DNA from: CAXRDE01 sp964229355
GTDB taxonomy: Bacteria > Cyanobacteriota > Sericytochromatia > UBA7694
Direction: 5' to 3'
DNA: 64,000 bases
NCBI GenBank assembly: GCA_964229355.1
Contig: CAXRDE010000016.1
Location: forward strand, 314,206-378,205
The translations under genes and the position numbers were made by a program. The notes under the pieces are model-generated. The model was not told the DNA's origin. It saw only the letters and a program-made list of their open reading frames with translations, and made no database searches. This document shows, piece by piece, positions 9,287 through 18,087 of this stretch (position 1 is its first letter; each line of letters starts with the position of its first letter).

Positions 9287-10201
9287 TTATTTGTCTTTAT
9301 CGATCAAAAAGACCACTTTAGAACTGTTTAAAAAACCGCTTTTTTGATTGGCAGCCATGAGTTGGTTTGCTTGCTCCGCGCTAATGACGGCATCGGTCTG
9401 ATGCACACCACCACCGGAGCGTACTGCTTTGATGACAAGCGGGTTACGGCCCACACGGGCATTAGACTGGGCGCGGGCTAAGGAGTCTGCGTAAGCCACA
9501 ATACCACTGTTGACCACCATATCGGGGTCAATGGGCTGGTCCCCGACATAGATTTCGCGTCCCTGGGTATCTAAAATTTGAGGGCTCATAGCCGGGGTGA
9601 CTTTATGTCCGCGACAGTCAATAATAACGCCCGTATAATCCCCTGCTTCGGGTGTCGGGATGGGGGTTTCAACCACAGTGGGCTGATTGTTATTTAAAGG
9701 GGGACTTTGGTAACTGGGCACCGTACGAATTTGCTTGCGCTCAATAATTTCGGGTACCATCACCGATGACAGACTGTTTGAGCCAAACAGAGACAGGGAA
9801 ACGGTAACTTCCACCGTGCCGTCAGACATATATTTGTAATTGCCAACCTTGGCACCTTTCACCAGTGCGGACACACGGGTCTTAACGATGTCGCTTTCGA
9901 CCACGTAGTTTTGCACCAGGGTTTCGGCATCCACTTGTACACCATTAATAGCTTCTGCCAGTTGGCGATAACCATCTACAACGGCGGCCCGTTGGGCCAT
10001 AAGGCGTTTTTGTCCTGCGCTCATGCCGGCTTTAGCGGGCGCTGCTCCTGTGCCGGTAACGCTAATTTGACCATTGCTCCAGTCCAGTTGACCATTGGCG
10101 ACGTTCTGAATAACCTGGGCTTTACTGGCGAGCGGGGCGCTCATGAGCGGGGTTAAACCAAGGCTTAATCCCAACGCCAAAGAAAAAAGACGTGTTTTCA
10201 T
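9287..10201 (-). CDS. LPP20/FlgP-like exported protein
   Basis: 304 residues. A Sec signal peptide (LFSLALGLSLGLTPLMSAPLASKA) is present but has no lipobox cysteine. Residues ~65-150 hold the LPP20-type core: an RLMAQRAAVVDGYRQLAEAINGV helix, then VEVTVSLSLFG. This pattern is known in Helicobacter Lpp20, Vibrio FlgP and treponemal proteins, some of which are associated with the flagellar outer-membrane ring. A proline-rich break (~residue 165-190) leads to a second domain of strands that repeats part of the LPP20 pattern (GVIIDCRGHKVTPAMSPQILD). A ribosome site AAAGGAG sits upstream. Convergent with the methyltransferase gene. A flagellar role is plausible given the flagellar genes in the window but is not shown. 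Confidence 0.72.
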   Translation of the reverse strand: MKTRLFSLALGLSLGLTPLMSAPLASKAQVIQNVANGQLDWSNGQISVTGTGAAPAKAGMSAGQKRLMAQRAAVVDGYRQLAEAINGVQVDAETLVQNYVVESDIVKTRVSALVKGAKVGNYKYMSDGTVEVTVSLSLFGSNSLSSVMVPEIIERKQIRTVPSYQSPPLNNNQPTVVETPIPTPEAGDYTGVIIDCRGHKVTPAMSPQILDTQGREIYVGDQPIDPDMVVNSGIVAYADSLARAQSNARVGRNPLVIKAVRSGGGVHQTDAVISAEQANQLMAANQKSGFLNSSKVVFLIDKDK

Positions 10202-10351
10202 ATTGTATTTGACTCCTTTAGGGGTATCTGCTTATTACATTAAGATGACATTTTAGGTAAAAATGTTCCCAGGGGCTTAATATTTCGTATCTTACTCTAT
10301 TTCTTAGGGGACTTAGTGAGAGCCAGCTAACACTTTATTCGGGAAATGGCT

Positions 10352-10383
10352 GTTAAAAAACCGGGAAGCACAAGGCTTCCCGG
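10352..10383 (-). terminator. Rho-independent terminator for the GNAT gene
   Basis: CCGGGAAGC and GCTTCCCGG form a perfect 9-bp GC-rich stem with a 5-base loop. On the minus strand it is followed by a run of six T. It lies 36 bases downstream of the acetyltransferase stop. Confidence 0.85.
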
Positions 10384-10418
10384 CAGATTACAAAGCAAAA
10401 CTTCAAAGGGTGAGGGAT

Positions 10419-10970
10419 CTAGACCTCGTATAAATAAAGATCAAAGCCTTCCTCGTAGTAGCCCTCTAGACATCCCTGGTTCCAGTTCAGAATATCTTCT
10501 GTACGGGTGGCTTTTTGTTCAAAACCATATTTGGTATAGGCTTTAACGGCCCATGTGGCTTCAGGGTGAGCAATCAGATACATTCCTTTTTTATTGTGCT
10601 GGCGCGCTTTTTGTTGCGCAAAATCGAGAAAACGGCGTCCGTAACCATTGCCCATGTATTTTGTATCTAAATAGAGGTAGCCAATGTAGACGTAATCTCC
10701 AAAGTATTGAAGCGACAAGGTTCCCACAGGATCTCCATTGACGTTATAGCCCAGGTAGAAATCCCGTTGGTGAAAGTTTTTCTCTTCCCACTGGGTGTCC
10801 ACGTAGTGTTCGTCCATGTCTTCTTCAGCCACGAACTCAGCGTACCAATCTGCTGACGAGCGGATCATGCGGGACACAATGGCCATTTCTTTGCGGCTAA
10901 CGGTTTGAATATTTAGGGTGCGTTTCGCTGGTGTGGTTTGGGTTGTACGTTCAAGGGTTTGAGTTTGCAT
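10419..10970 (-). CDS. GNAT family N-acetyltransferase
   Basis: 183 residues. The central GNAT signature is clear: strand IGYLYLDTKYMG followed by the acetyl-CoA pyrophosphate loop YMGNGYGRRFLDFA (Q/RxxGxG/A type), then a helix and GMYLIAHPEATWAVKAYTKYGFEQKA, the usual motif B ending. It would transfer an acetyl group from acetyl-CoA to an amine; the acceptor is unknown. The N-terminal ~20 residues are polar and Thr-rich. Monocistronic, with a ribosome site AGGAG before the ATG and a terminator after the stop. It is divergent from the C39-like gene across a 263-base AT-rich gap. Confidence 0.87.
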   Translation of the reverse strand: MQTQTLERTTQTTPAKRTLNIQTVSRKEMAIVSRMIRSSADWYAEFVAEEDMDEHYVDTQWEEKNFHQRDFYLGYNVNGDPVGTLSLQYFGDYVYIGYLYLDTKYMGNGYGRRFLDFAQQKARQHNKKGMYLIAHPEATWAVKAYTKYGFEQKATRTEDILNWNQGCLEGYYEEGFDLYLYEV

Positions 10971-11233
10971 TAAATTCTCCTGTTTTTTTAATCATATTTT
11001 TATATATCAAAATATGTTTTTAATCGATAAAAACTATTATTGTTTTTCAGCATACCACAAAAAAATCAAATCAAAAGGCTTGTGGGCCATAAAAAAGGCT
11101 TTTGATTCGCTGTGTGAGGGTGTGTTTACGGGGGATTGGCAAAATATGTTAAATTTTGTTAATCTATAAGCAAAGAATTTTTACACAAGTTTTGGCGACT
11201 TGCTGTCGAGGAATAAGGTAAAGAGGTGCTTTT

Positions 11234-12115
11234 GTGAGTCAGTGGCAATTAGGTGGACTTCAGTCTCCCGGACAGCTGTTTCAAGCCCCACCAGCTTCTG
11301 CTGGGGCGTCACAGCCATTGCTTTCGCCTGCGCAGCTGACCTCTCTTGCCCGTCCTGCACCTACACCCCCTGCCCCGCCATCTCCGCCTAAGCTCGGGGG
11401 AGCAGATCAGTTTGCGGGGGTTTCTCGACTGCTTTCACAACAGGGACGGCTACCGGCAACGCCATTGCCTCTTTCTCCAAAACCGCTTCCTCCGAAACCT
11501 TTGGCTCCTATTAGCGCCCTTGCCCCACCAGTGGCTCCTAAGTTGGAGGAACCTGCCCACCAGCCCCTTGAGGACACCTTCGTGTTTCAGTTTGAGGAAA
11601 TTGGCAAAGAAGGATCACGTATGGAGGCTCAGGGCAATTGTGGTCCCGCTTCGGCGGCGATCATTATTCAAGAATTTGGTGTGGAAGCGCCCACCATGCG
11701 GGATTTGCGTCGCGAAGTGGGCGCACCCACGGGCAGTGCTAACCGTGCCTATGCCCTCACCACTGATCAGGTGGGTAAGGCTGTGCAAGAAACCCTGGCT
11801 GAACACAATATTAAAGTAGAATATGAAGTGCACGGGCTTTCGACAAATGTGGATCGTGTCTTGAACCAGATGCGAGACAAACTCGCGGCCGGTGAAAAAG
11901 TAATTTTGCTGTCTTCAAACCTGGCGAGCCAGTCACGGGGGCATTATGTAGTGGTTAAAGAAGTGCGCCAAGATGGCTCCATTGTGATTGACGATCCGGG
12001 ACGCCGCAACGGGGAAAATGATGTTTACTCGCGCAGTCGCCTGGAGCAGACCTTAAAAACCCGCGTCAATCGCTATGGCCTCAGTAACAGCCTTATTTCT
12101 TTCAAAGCCGTATAA
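11234..12115 (+). CDS. C39-like cysteine peptidase domain protein with proline-rich N-terminus
   Basis: 293 residues from GTG 11234, preceded by AAGAGGTG. Residues 1-115 are Pro/Ala/Leu-rich and probably disordered. Residues ~118-290 form a papain-like C39-type domain: catalytic Cys in QGNCGPASAAIIIQEFG (near residue 135), His in RGHYVVVKEV (~236) and Asp in IDDPGRRNG (~253). Such domains cleave leader peptides at double glycine or act as stand-alone peptidases or peptide-binding domains. There is no signal peptide and no ABC transporter neighbour. A second protein of the same type, also without a signal peptide, is at 54534-55472. Cellular location and substrate are unknown. Confidence 0.8.
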   Translation: MSQWQLGGLQSPGQLFQAPPASAGASQPLLSPAQLTSLARPAPTPPAPPSPPKLGGADQFAGVSRLLSQQGRLPATPLPLSPKPLPPKPLAPISALAPPVAPKLEEPAHQPLEDTFVFQFEEIGKEGSRMEAQGNCGPASAAIIIQEFGVEAPTMRDLRREVGAPTGSANRAYALTTDQVGKAVQETLAEHNIKVEYEVHGLSTNVDRVLNQMRDKLAAGEKVILLSSNLASQSRGHYVVVKEVRQDGSIVIDDPGRRNGENDVYSRSRLEQTLKTRVNRYGLSNSLISFKAV

Positions 12116-12118
12116 GGG

Positions 12119-12157
12119 AATTACGCTTTAAAAGCGGCTGTAATTTTCTTTTTTTCT
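12119..12157 (+). terminator. Probable terminator after the C39-like gene
   Basis: AATTAC pairs with GTAATT around an inner CGCTT/AAGCG hairpin, followed by TTTTCTTTTTTT. The stem is imperfect but the T-run is good and the stop codon is only a few bases upstream. Confidence 0.6.
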
Positions 12158-12194
12158 CGTGTTATGATGTAAATATAAAGGAGTCTATTGCTTT

Positions 12195-13598
12195 ATGTCC
12201 CATCATGTCAATGTCAACCCCCATGTTTCTATTCCTGTGTACACTGCTCCACTGGTAAAAAACGCTTCACAGCCCGATCCTCTTGAAACGCCCCTCGAAT
12301 CGCCTGTCGCAGCATCTGAGGTGTCAGAGGCTGCTGCGCCCACGGACCAGAATGAAACCCACGCCCAGGCACAAGCAGCGTTTTCGCCAACGGATCCCCA
12401 GGTGTCCTTTTCTGCGGAAAAACCCGCTGTGGAGTTACCTCCCGTGCAGGTAGAGCCTGTGGCCAACGATCTGCCTGAACTCCAAAGTGGGCGAGCGGTG
12501 TTGCGGGGAGACGATCTTAAAGCCCGGCTTCAATTGCTAGAAACCCAGGCCAATCAGGGGGCTGAAGCCCTTTCTTCTCGCAAAGTAGAACTCGAACAGC
12601 GCCTGACTTCTTTTGCCGAAGGCTCACCTCAGCGTCAGGAGATTCAGCAGACCCTTGAAGGGATTGATAAAGCGGTAGCACAATTGCGCGAGGTGCAAGC
12701 CAAGCTTGCGCAAAGTGAGCATCCTCAAAACGTTGCTGAGCTTCAAGCCTTGTTGGTCAATCAGGATAACGGCAAAGCAGAGGAAGAGCCCTTTAAAGCC
12801 CGTTTAACCTATGATAAGCCTGATGGGACACAAGCGACCTTTGACAATTTGTACGGAAAACGTACGGACGCGGGCATCAGAGATTATATTGCCCGCCTGG
12901 TTACGGAAACCCGTACCGCAGGGCCTCACGCGCTAGAACAGACGGAACAGACGGAACAGACGGAACAAGCCGTCGCCATGGCACAGCAAGAAACGGCTCA
13001 GGCGGTCGTGGACTTGTCTGCCGCTGAGCAAGCGCAAGCGGCGCCTGAGGGTGAAGTACCTCAAGAAGCCGGTGAAGCGTCTCAAGAAGCCAGTGTCGTG
13101 CCCGCTGCTGAAGCAACTCCTGAGGCCACAGCTGCTCAGGTTGCTACCGCTCAGGAGTCAGCGGCCGCGTCGCCTGCTTTGCTGAAGGCCATGGAGTTGC
13201 TCGATAGCCATGGGGAGGCTGTGGCAAAAATGACAGCATATCAGCTAAAGTTGCAAGACATGAGGCAGCAGGGGAACTCAGAAACCCTGATGGCCGATCC
13301 TGCAAATCAGCAATTGCTCAACGACATTCAGGGCTTTTTGCAAGAAAATCAAGGGCTATTGCAGGAGTTTAAACAGGTCTACGATCACCTGGCGCCTGCT
13401 GAGAAAACCCAGGTGGATCAACGACTCATTGAGCAAGAAATGCCGCGCTTCTTTGAAGCTCACCCTGAATTGGCAGAGGTTTCTTTAGCGGACGGGGAAG
13501 AGGCGACTTTACAAGTGGCTTCGCTTTGGCAAAACAGCAATAGCTGGGACTGGCTGATGCCTTCCTTTTCGCAGCAAGATCGGGTGATGATGGCTTAA
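12195..13598 (+). CDS. Acidic Ala/Glu/Gln-rich coiled-coil protein, unknown function
   Basis: 467 residues, no recognised family. ATG is preceded by a strong AAAGGAG. The first ~95 residues are low-complexity (Pro, Ala, Glu). Residues ~105-185 look like a coiled coil (RLQLLETQANQ, LEQRLTSFAEG, TLEGIDKAVAQLREVQAKLAQS). Residues ~235-320 are again low-complexity with an EQT tandem repeat, and the C-terminal ~140 residues are helical, ending SFSQQDRVMMA. No signal peptide and no membrane segment. It lies between its own extended -10 (TGTTATGAT near 12160) and a bidirectional terminator. Together with the C39-like and LysM neighbours it belongs to a group of signal-less, modular proteins, possibly structural or secreted by a non-Sec route. 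Confidence 0.75.
   Translation: MSHHVNVNPHVSIPVYTAPLVKNASQPDPLETPLESPVAASEVSEAAAPTDQNETHAQAQAAFSPTDPQVSFSAEKPAVELPPVQVEPVANDLPELQSGRAVLRGDDLKARLQLLETQANQGAEALSSRKVELEQRLTSFAEGSPQRQEIQQTLEGIDKAVAQLREVQAKLAQSEHPQNVAELQALLVNQDNGKAEEEPFKARLTYDKPDGTQATFDNLYGKRTDAGIRDYIARLVTETRTAGPHALEQTEQTEQTEQAVAMAQQETAQAVVDLSAAEQAQAAPEGEVPQEAGEASQEASVVPAAEATPEATAAQVATAQESAAASPALLKAMELLDSHGEAVAKMTAYQLKLQDMRQQGNSETLMADPANQQLLNDIQGFLQENQGLLQEFKQVYDHLAPAEKTQVDQRLIEQEMPRFFEAHPELAEVSLADGEEATLQVASLWQNSNSWDWLMPSFSQQDRVMMA
12936..12962 (+). repeat. 9-bp tandem repeat (GAACAGACG x3)
   Basis: Three exact copies of GAACAGACG followed by a degenerate fourth (GAACAAGCC) inside the coiled-coil gene. Each unit encodes Glu-Gln-Thr. 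The unit is in frame, so copy-number change would lengthen or shorten the protein without a frameshift. Confidence 0.9.
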
Positions 13599-13624
13599 GC
13601 AATTCTTTACGTTTATGCATTAAA

Positions 13625-13651
13625 AAAGGCCAGACATTATGTCTGGCCTTT
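13625..13651. terminator. Bidirectional terminator between convergent genes
   Basis: AAAGGCCAGACA and TGTCTGGCCTTT form a 12-bp stem with a 3-base loop; A and T tracts on both sides let it serve both the 12195-13598 gene (plus) and the 13675-14268 gene (minus). Confidence 0.88.
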
Positions 13652-13674
13652 GATTTAACCTTTAAAAAGGAAGC

Positions 13675-14268
13675 TTAGAAAGTCGCCAATTGGTGGTGAA
13701 CACCTGCACCGTTGTTGCTGTAAGCAACCAGTTGATTTTTCTGAGCGAACTCAGCAATCTTCTGGATGTCAGCAGCTAACTTTTCGGTATCGATGGCAGA
13801 CATTCCCACTGATTTTTGGTTCATCATGTACGCGTCATAGATGTTCCAGAGATACACGCCCAGGAAAACCAGGGGCAGTACAATTCCGATAACACCGGCA
13901 ACAGCGCCTAAACCAAGGCTAACCAGCAAGGTACCAGCCAGAGCTGAAAGAACACCAATAATGGTTCCAGACAGGAAGAAGATGATACCTTTAACCATAT
14001 CACCCATTAAGAATTGACCCAGACCGGGTACTACAATTGACAGTAACCAGAACCAGGGCTCAATTTTCATTCCACCAAATCCGGTGGCGTTAAGCAGTTG
14101 AAGATCTTCATTCAGAGCAGCCAACTGTGGGTTTTCTGCTAAACGAATAACTTCGCTTTGTTGTGCTGTATTGGTGGCTTCTACATAATCAGTAGCTGCA
14201 AATACAGCGCTTTGGATGCCGAATACCATGGCTAAGGTTAGCATGATGGCAGCAATACGCTTAAGCAT
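13675..14268 (-). CDS. Exported membrane protein with TM2-like hairpin
   Basis: 197 residues. An N-terminal signal sequence (IAAIMLTLAMVFGIQSAVFAA) precedes a ~45-residue polar stretch. The membrane part (residues ~70-150) carries the pattern WLLSIVVPGLGQFLMGDMVKG, two to three hydrophobic segments and YLWNIYDAYMMN, which matches the layout of TM2/DUF5683-type domains of unknown function. A soluble tail of ~45 residues follows. Ribosome site AAGGAGAC lies before the ATG. Codon use is regular and Lys-rich compared with neighbours, as in a well-expressed gene. Function unknown. Confidence 0.75.
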   Translation of the reverse strand: MLKRIAAIMLTLAMVFGIQSAVFAATDYVEATNTAQQSEVIRLAENPQLAALNEDLQLLNATGFGGMKIEPWFWLLSIVVPGLGQFLMGDMVKGIIFFLSGTIIGVLSALAGTLLVSLGLGAVAGVIGIVLPLVFLGVYLWNIYDAYMMNQKSVGMSAIDTEKLAADIQKIAEFAQKNQLVAYSNNGAGVHHQLATF

Positions 14269-14522
14269 AAAAAAGTCTCCTTATGTAAAGTATGCATAAT
14301 TTAATAAGTTATTAAATGCACACTCTATGATAAGGGAAAATAAAAAACTTGCAAGTTATCCAGACCACAAATCAATTTTAAAAACGGGATTTTGACGATA
14401 ATTTAACAAAACAGTAACCGTGTTTTTTTTGAAAAAAACTTTAAATCACGCATGTTTTACTTGCAAAACGGGTATAAGAAGAATAAATTAGATTTAATTA
14501 TGATTTAACAGAGAGGCCTTTT

Positions 14523-16208
14523 ATGTCGAACATATCTGCCGGAAACTCACCCGCTCATACTGTGCGTATTGCTCCTACCCAAACGCCTGTAGGCACTCAG
14601 GTGCTCAACCATCCTACCGCCAGTCCTTTTAAGCTCCACAACATTTCCTTTCACATCAATGGTCAATACATGCAGGACTTTTCGGAGCAAGGCATTAAGA
14701 AGTTTGTTCAACAAAATGATCGCCAATTGTCTTACCAACAGGTGGGCGCTTTTGTGCAGTCGGTGGCCAATGATGCGCCCAAGCTGGCAGGCGCCGCCTT
14801 TGATTTGGCGGATCCTGAGTTGGGATTGAAAAAACGTGATGATGTGGAATCTCGCCACGTACAAGCCGGTTTTTCTGTGCAGACCCGTTCGGGTGTCTTG
14901 CCCTCTCAGGGTGTGGTTTTCTTCGATGCCAATCAGGCCGACTTTCCCTTAAAAAATGTGGAATCTGAAATTAAGGGTTATGAGTCTGACATTAAAACTG
15001 CCAGTCGCGATGTGCGTAAAGCAGAAGGCAATCTTGAAAACGCCCAATACCTGCGTCAGCGTCTCGTGGACTTTTTAGGCCAGGACTCGCCTCAGCAATT
15101 GGCAGATTACCAGGCCAAGGTAGCGGAATCTGAAACCCGTCTGGGTGGATTGCAGGAGCAACAAACCGCTTATGAAGAGCAGTTGGCGGGTGTGGATAAA
15201 AACAGCGCCCGGGGTAAAGAACTCTCTCTGGTCTTGCGCGGTTTAGGGCAAGAGATTAAATCCACTGAAAAAACATTAAATGACTCCCGCCGGGCCATTA
15301 GCGATAAGCAAGGGCCTCTGAGCTTTATGGGGGTAGGCAATAGTCTGTCTGAGCTCCATGAACGCAACCAAAATCTGGCCAAAGCCGGCGAGCAGTTAAA
15401 CGAAAAACGCCAGGTGCTTAGCGGTTTGCAAACCAAATTAGCCGATGCCCAGGCCCTGCGTGATCGCCTGCTGCGGGGTGAGGGTATGCCTACACCTCCC
15501 GCGCCTCAGCCAGCACAGCCCCCCGTGCAGCCTAAACCACCGACTCCTGCGCCCGTAACGCCACCGCCTGCACCCGCTGAACCCCCTGCGCCTCCTGTGC
15601 AAGAGGTTCCTGTGGACATTATTCCCGTGCAGCCCAAGCCACCGACCCCTGCGCCTGCTGAACCGCCGGCGGCTCCCCCTGCCGCTCCTGCACAGCCCCC
15701 CGTTGCGCCTCAACCGCCTGCGCAACCCCCGGTGGCCAATGAGCCTGCCCCTGCTCCAGTGGCGCCAGATCCGAACGCGCGCCCAGGGGATCAAATTATT
15801 ATCCCCGGTAACCGATACAATCCCGGTATTGTGGAAATTCCTGTGGGTCAGCGCCCTGCGCAGCCCGTCGCACCGGCCCCTCGCCCGGTGGTACAGCCCA
15901 CCCCGGCGCCCGTGGCTGCCCCCATTCAGCAGCCGGTGGCTCCCACGCCACCTATGGTACCGACACCTGCACCGCGTCCGGTAACCTCAGCGCCTTCCAT
16001 TGGTGATGGCAGTGTCAGCAAAGTGCTGTACACCGTCCGCAAGGGCGACACCCTTTCATCGATTGCGAAAAACGAACTGGGATCCTGGAAGCGTTGGCCT
16101 GAAATTGCCGAGCTGAACCGCGAAGTGATCGGCAGCAGCAATACCCACTGGATCTATCCTGGTCAGGTGCTGACGCTGCCTCCAAGTCAGTTAAAAGCTG
16201 CACAATAA
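14523..16208 (+). CDS. LysM-domain protein with coiled coil and long proline-rich linker
   Basis: 561 residues. The N-terminal ~150 residues are a mixed globular region. Residues ~155-320 are coiled coil (repeated Glu/Lys/Gln/Leu heptads). Residues ~325-500 are a Pro/Ala/Val-rich linker containing a duplicated block (VQPKPPTPAPV and VQPKPPTPAPAEPP). The C-terminus is one LysM module (VLYTVRKGDTLSSIAKNELG ... IYPGQVLTLPP, residues ~510-553), which binds N-acetylglucosamine in peptidoglycan. There is no signal peptide, which is odd for a peptidoglycan-binding protein; export by another route or an adaptor role inside the cell is possible. A strong terminator follows. Confidence 0.83.
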   Translation: MSNISAGNSPAHTVRIAPTQTPVGTQVLNHPTASPFKLHNISFHINGQYMQDFSEQGIKKFVQQNDRQLSYQQVGAFVQSVANDAPKLAGAAFDLADPELGLKKRDDVESRHVQAGFSVQTRSGVLPSQGVVFFDANQADFPLKNVESEIKGYESDIKTASRDVRKAEGNLENAQYLRQRLVDFLGQDSPQQLADYQAKVAESETRLGGLQEQQTAYEEQLAGVDKNSARGKELSLVLRGLGQEIKSTEKTLNDSRRAISDKQGPLSFMGVGNSLSELHERNQNLAKAGEQLNEKRQVLSGLQTKLADAQALRDRLLRGEGMPTPPAPQPAQPPVQPKPPTPAPVTPPPAPAEPPAPPVQEVPVDIIPVQPKPPTPAPAEPPAAPPAAPAQPPVAPQPPAQPPVANEPAPAPVAPDPNARPGDQIIIPGNRYNPGIVEIPVGQRPAQPVAPAPRPVVQPTPAPVAAPIQQPVAPTPPMVPTPAPRPVTSAPSIGDGSVSKVLYTVRKGDTLSSIAKNELGSWKRWPEIAELNREVIGSSNTHWIYPGQVLTLPPSQLKAAQ

Positions 16209-16233
16209 ACGCTGACTTTAAACCTTTTCGATA

Positions 16234-16272
16234 AAAAAGCCCTCCGAAAAGCCCTTGTTTCGGGGGCTTTTC
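16234..16272 (+). terminator. Rho-independent terminator after the LysM gene
   Basis: AAAAGCCCTCCGAAA pairs with TTTCGGGGGCTTTT (one bulged base) and continues into a T-rich stretch; it starts 26 bases after the stop. Confidence 0.85.
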
Positions 16273-16531
16273 TTCTTCGTACAGAGGCATAAAGCTCTTA
16301 ACATCTACCGCTAAAAGCGGTACACTGATAAACATGCAGAAAATGCGTCCTTGCCCTTTACCCAAATTTATTCTTATTTTTATTTGAATTGAATGGGTTA
16401 CGGGTGGCGAACGAGAAGCACTCAATGCTTTTTTGCACTGCTACGTGCTGAATGAGACCCCTTTCGGGGAGGTTTCAGAGCCAGAAGTGTAGCAAAATAT
16501 TAAGTTTTCGCTGAAAGAAAGGCAATTAATT
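16273..16531 (+). promoter_or_regulatory. Upstream region of rpsB with two hairpins
   Basis: The gap between the LysM stop and rpsB is 323 bases; after the terminator it contains no coding frame with support. A perfect inverted repeat TACCGCT-AAA-AGCGGTA is at 16306-16322. A second hairpin (arms around GAGACC and GGTTTC, 16451-16477) lies ~55 bases before the rpsB start. Ribosomal protein S2 operons are often autoregulated through their leader RNA, so the second hairpin is a candidate S2 binding site, but this is inference. The ribosome site is GAAAGAAAGG near 16514-16523. No clear promoter could be assigned. Confidence 0.4.
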
Positions 16532-17452
16532 ATGAGCATCGTCTCTATGAAACAGCTGTTAGAAGCTGGCGTCCACTTTGGACACCAAACCCGCCGTTGG
16601 AACCCTAAAATGAAACGCTTCATCTTCGATGAGCGCAACGGCATCTACATCATCGATTTACAAAAAACCATGCACCAACTGAACGTGGTGTATGAAGAAG
16701 TCAAACAGCGCGCCACTGAAGGCCAGGTTATTCTGTTTGTCGGCACCAAAAAGCAAGCCAAAGAAGCCATTAGCGAAGAAGCTTTGCGTTGTGGTATGCC
16801 CTATGTCAGCCACCGCTGGTTGGGCGGTATGCTCACCAACTTTGAAACCATTCAAAAGCGTGTTGCGTTCTTAAAAGAACTGCAAAAGCAAGAAGCTGCC
16901 GGTGAATTTGAACTGCGCACCAAAAAAGAAGCCCTCGGCTTACGTCGCACTATGGAAAAACTGGAGCGCGTATTGGGTGGTATCAAGTTCATGGAAAGAA
17001 AGCCCGATGCAATCTTTGTGGTGGATCCTAAAAAAGAAGCCATTGCAGTCGAAGAAGCCAAAAAGCTGAATATTCCAATCGTCGGCATCGTGGATACCAA
17101 CTGCGATCCTGATCAAATTGATTATCCTATTCCTGCAAACGATGACGCCATTAAAGCGGTACGTTTAATTACCGGTTTAATGTCTGATGCGGTCATTGAA
17201 GGCCGTAACTTTGCCCAGGCCTCTGAAGTGGAAATGCTGGAGCAAGCCGGCGCTGTAGAAACTGAAGCTGCCGATGCGCCTGCAGACTTACAGTCTGGTG
17301 ATCTCGTGATCCCCAGCAACGAAGCTGCTGGCCCCATGGCTGAAGCCATTGCCGAAGCTGTGGCCCAACAACAAGCTCAGCAAGAAGCAGAAGCTGTTGC
17401 TGAAGAAGCCCCTGCTGCCGTTGAAGCTGATGCTGCGGTAAGCCAGGCTTAA
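16532..17452 (+). CDS. rpsB: Small ribosomal subunit protein uS2
   Basis: 306 residues. The start MKQLLEAGVHFGHQTRRWNPKMKRFIF and internal FVGTKKQA, RWLGGMLTNF and GIVDTNCDPDQIDYPIPANDDA blocks are unmistakable S2 signatures. S2 binds late on the back of the 30S subunit and is needed for S1 docking. Residues ~235-306 are an extra Ala/Glu/Gln-rich acidic tail beyond the usual ~230-250 residue length, of unknown role. It is followed 14 bases later by tsf, the common rpsB-tsf pairing, with a ribosome site AGAGAAAGG for tsf in the gap. Confidence 0.98.
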   Translation: MSIVSMKQLLEAGVHFGHQTRRWNPKMKRFIFDERNGIYIIDLQKTMHQLNVVYEEVKQRATEGQVILFVGTKKQAKEAISEEALRCGMPYVSHRWLGGMLTNFETIQKRVAFLKELQKQEAAGEFELRTKKEALGLRRTMEKLERVLGGIKFMERKPDAIFVVDPKKEAIAVEEAKKLNIPIVGIVDTNCDPDQIDYPIPANDDAIKAVRLITGLMSDAVIEGRNFAQASEVEMLEQAGAVETEAADAPADLQSGDLVIPSNEAAGPMAEAIAEAVAQQQAQQEAEAVAEEAPAAVEADAAVSQA

Positions 17453-17466
17453 GAGAAAGGTTTATT

Positions 17467-18075
17467 ATGAGTATTACTGCCTCTATGGTCAAAACCCTGC
17501 GTGAAAAAACCGGGGTTGGTATGATGGAATGTAAAAAAGCACTGATGGAAACCAACGGTGACTTGGATCAAGCGCAGGATTATCTGCGTAAAAAAGGTCT
17601 TGCTGATGCCTCTAAGCGCAGCGGTCGCTCGACCTCTGAAGGTGTGATCGAGTCTTACATCCACATGGGTGGACAGATCGGTGTGATGGTGGAACTGCAG
17701 TGTGAAACGGACTTTGTTGCCCGTAACGACCAGTTCAAAAGCCTGGCCCGTGATATTGCCATGCACGTCGCTGCTGCTGCACCGCAGTATGTTTCTAAGG
17801 ATGAAGTGCCTGAAGAAGTGGTCAACAAGGAAAAAGAAATCCTGATGGCCCAGCCTGATATGGCCTCTAAACCTGAGAATATTCGTGAAAAGATTGTTGT
17901 TGGGCGTATTGAAAAGTTCTATGAGCAAGTGTGCTTACTGAACCAGCCTTTCATTAAGGATCCTGACACCAAAGTAGAAGATATGATCAAAGGTGCGATT
18001 TCTACCATCGGTGAAAACATCCGTGTAGAGCGCTTTGTGCGTTTTGCTTTAGGCGAAACCGCAAGCGAAGAATAA
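17467..18075 (+). CDS. tsf: Elongation factor Ts
   Basis: 202 residues: a short EF-Ts like those of Thermus and many Cyanobacteria rather than the ~280-residue E. coli form. The UBA-like N-terminus (MVKTLREKTGVGMMECKKAL) and the nucleotide-exchange motif (ETDFVARNDQFKSLARDIAMHVAA) are both present. The protein releases GDP from EF-Tu. The shorter form lacks most of the second dimerisation subdomain. It ends with a strong terminator, so tsf is separated from frr here. Confidence 0.97.
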   Translation: MSITASMVKTLREKTGVGMMECKKALMETNGDLDQAQDYLRKKGLADASKRSGRSTSEGVIESYIHMGGQIGVMVELQCETDFVARNDQFKSLARDIAMHVAAAAPQYVSKDEVPEEVVNKEKEILMAQPDMASKPENIREKIVVGRIEKFYEQVCLLNQPFIKDPDTKVEDMIKGAISTIGENIRVERFVRFALGETASEE

Positions 18076-18087
18076 TCGCAAAAACTT

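Noticed and set aside
11136..11170. TTGGCA and TATAAG as a promoter for the C39-like gene
   Set aside because: Spacing of 23 bases is too long; no better pair was found.
12936..12962. Possible CRISPR-like repeat
   Set aside because: Units are 9 bp, contiguous and in frame; a coding tandem repeat.
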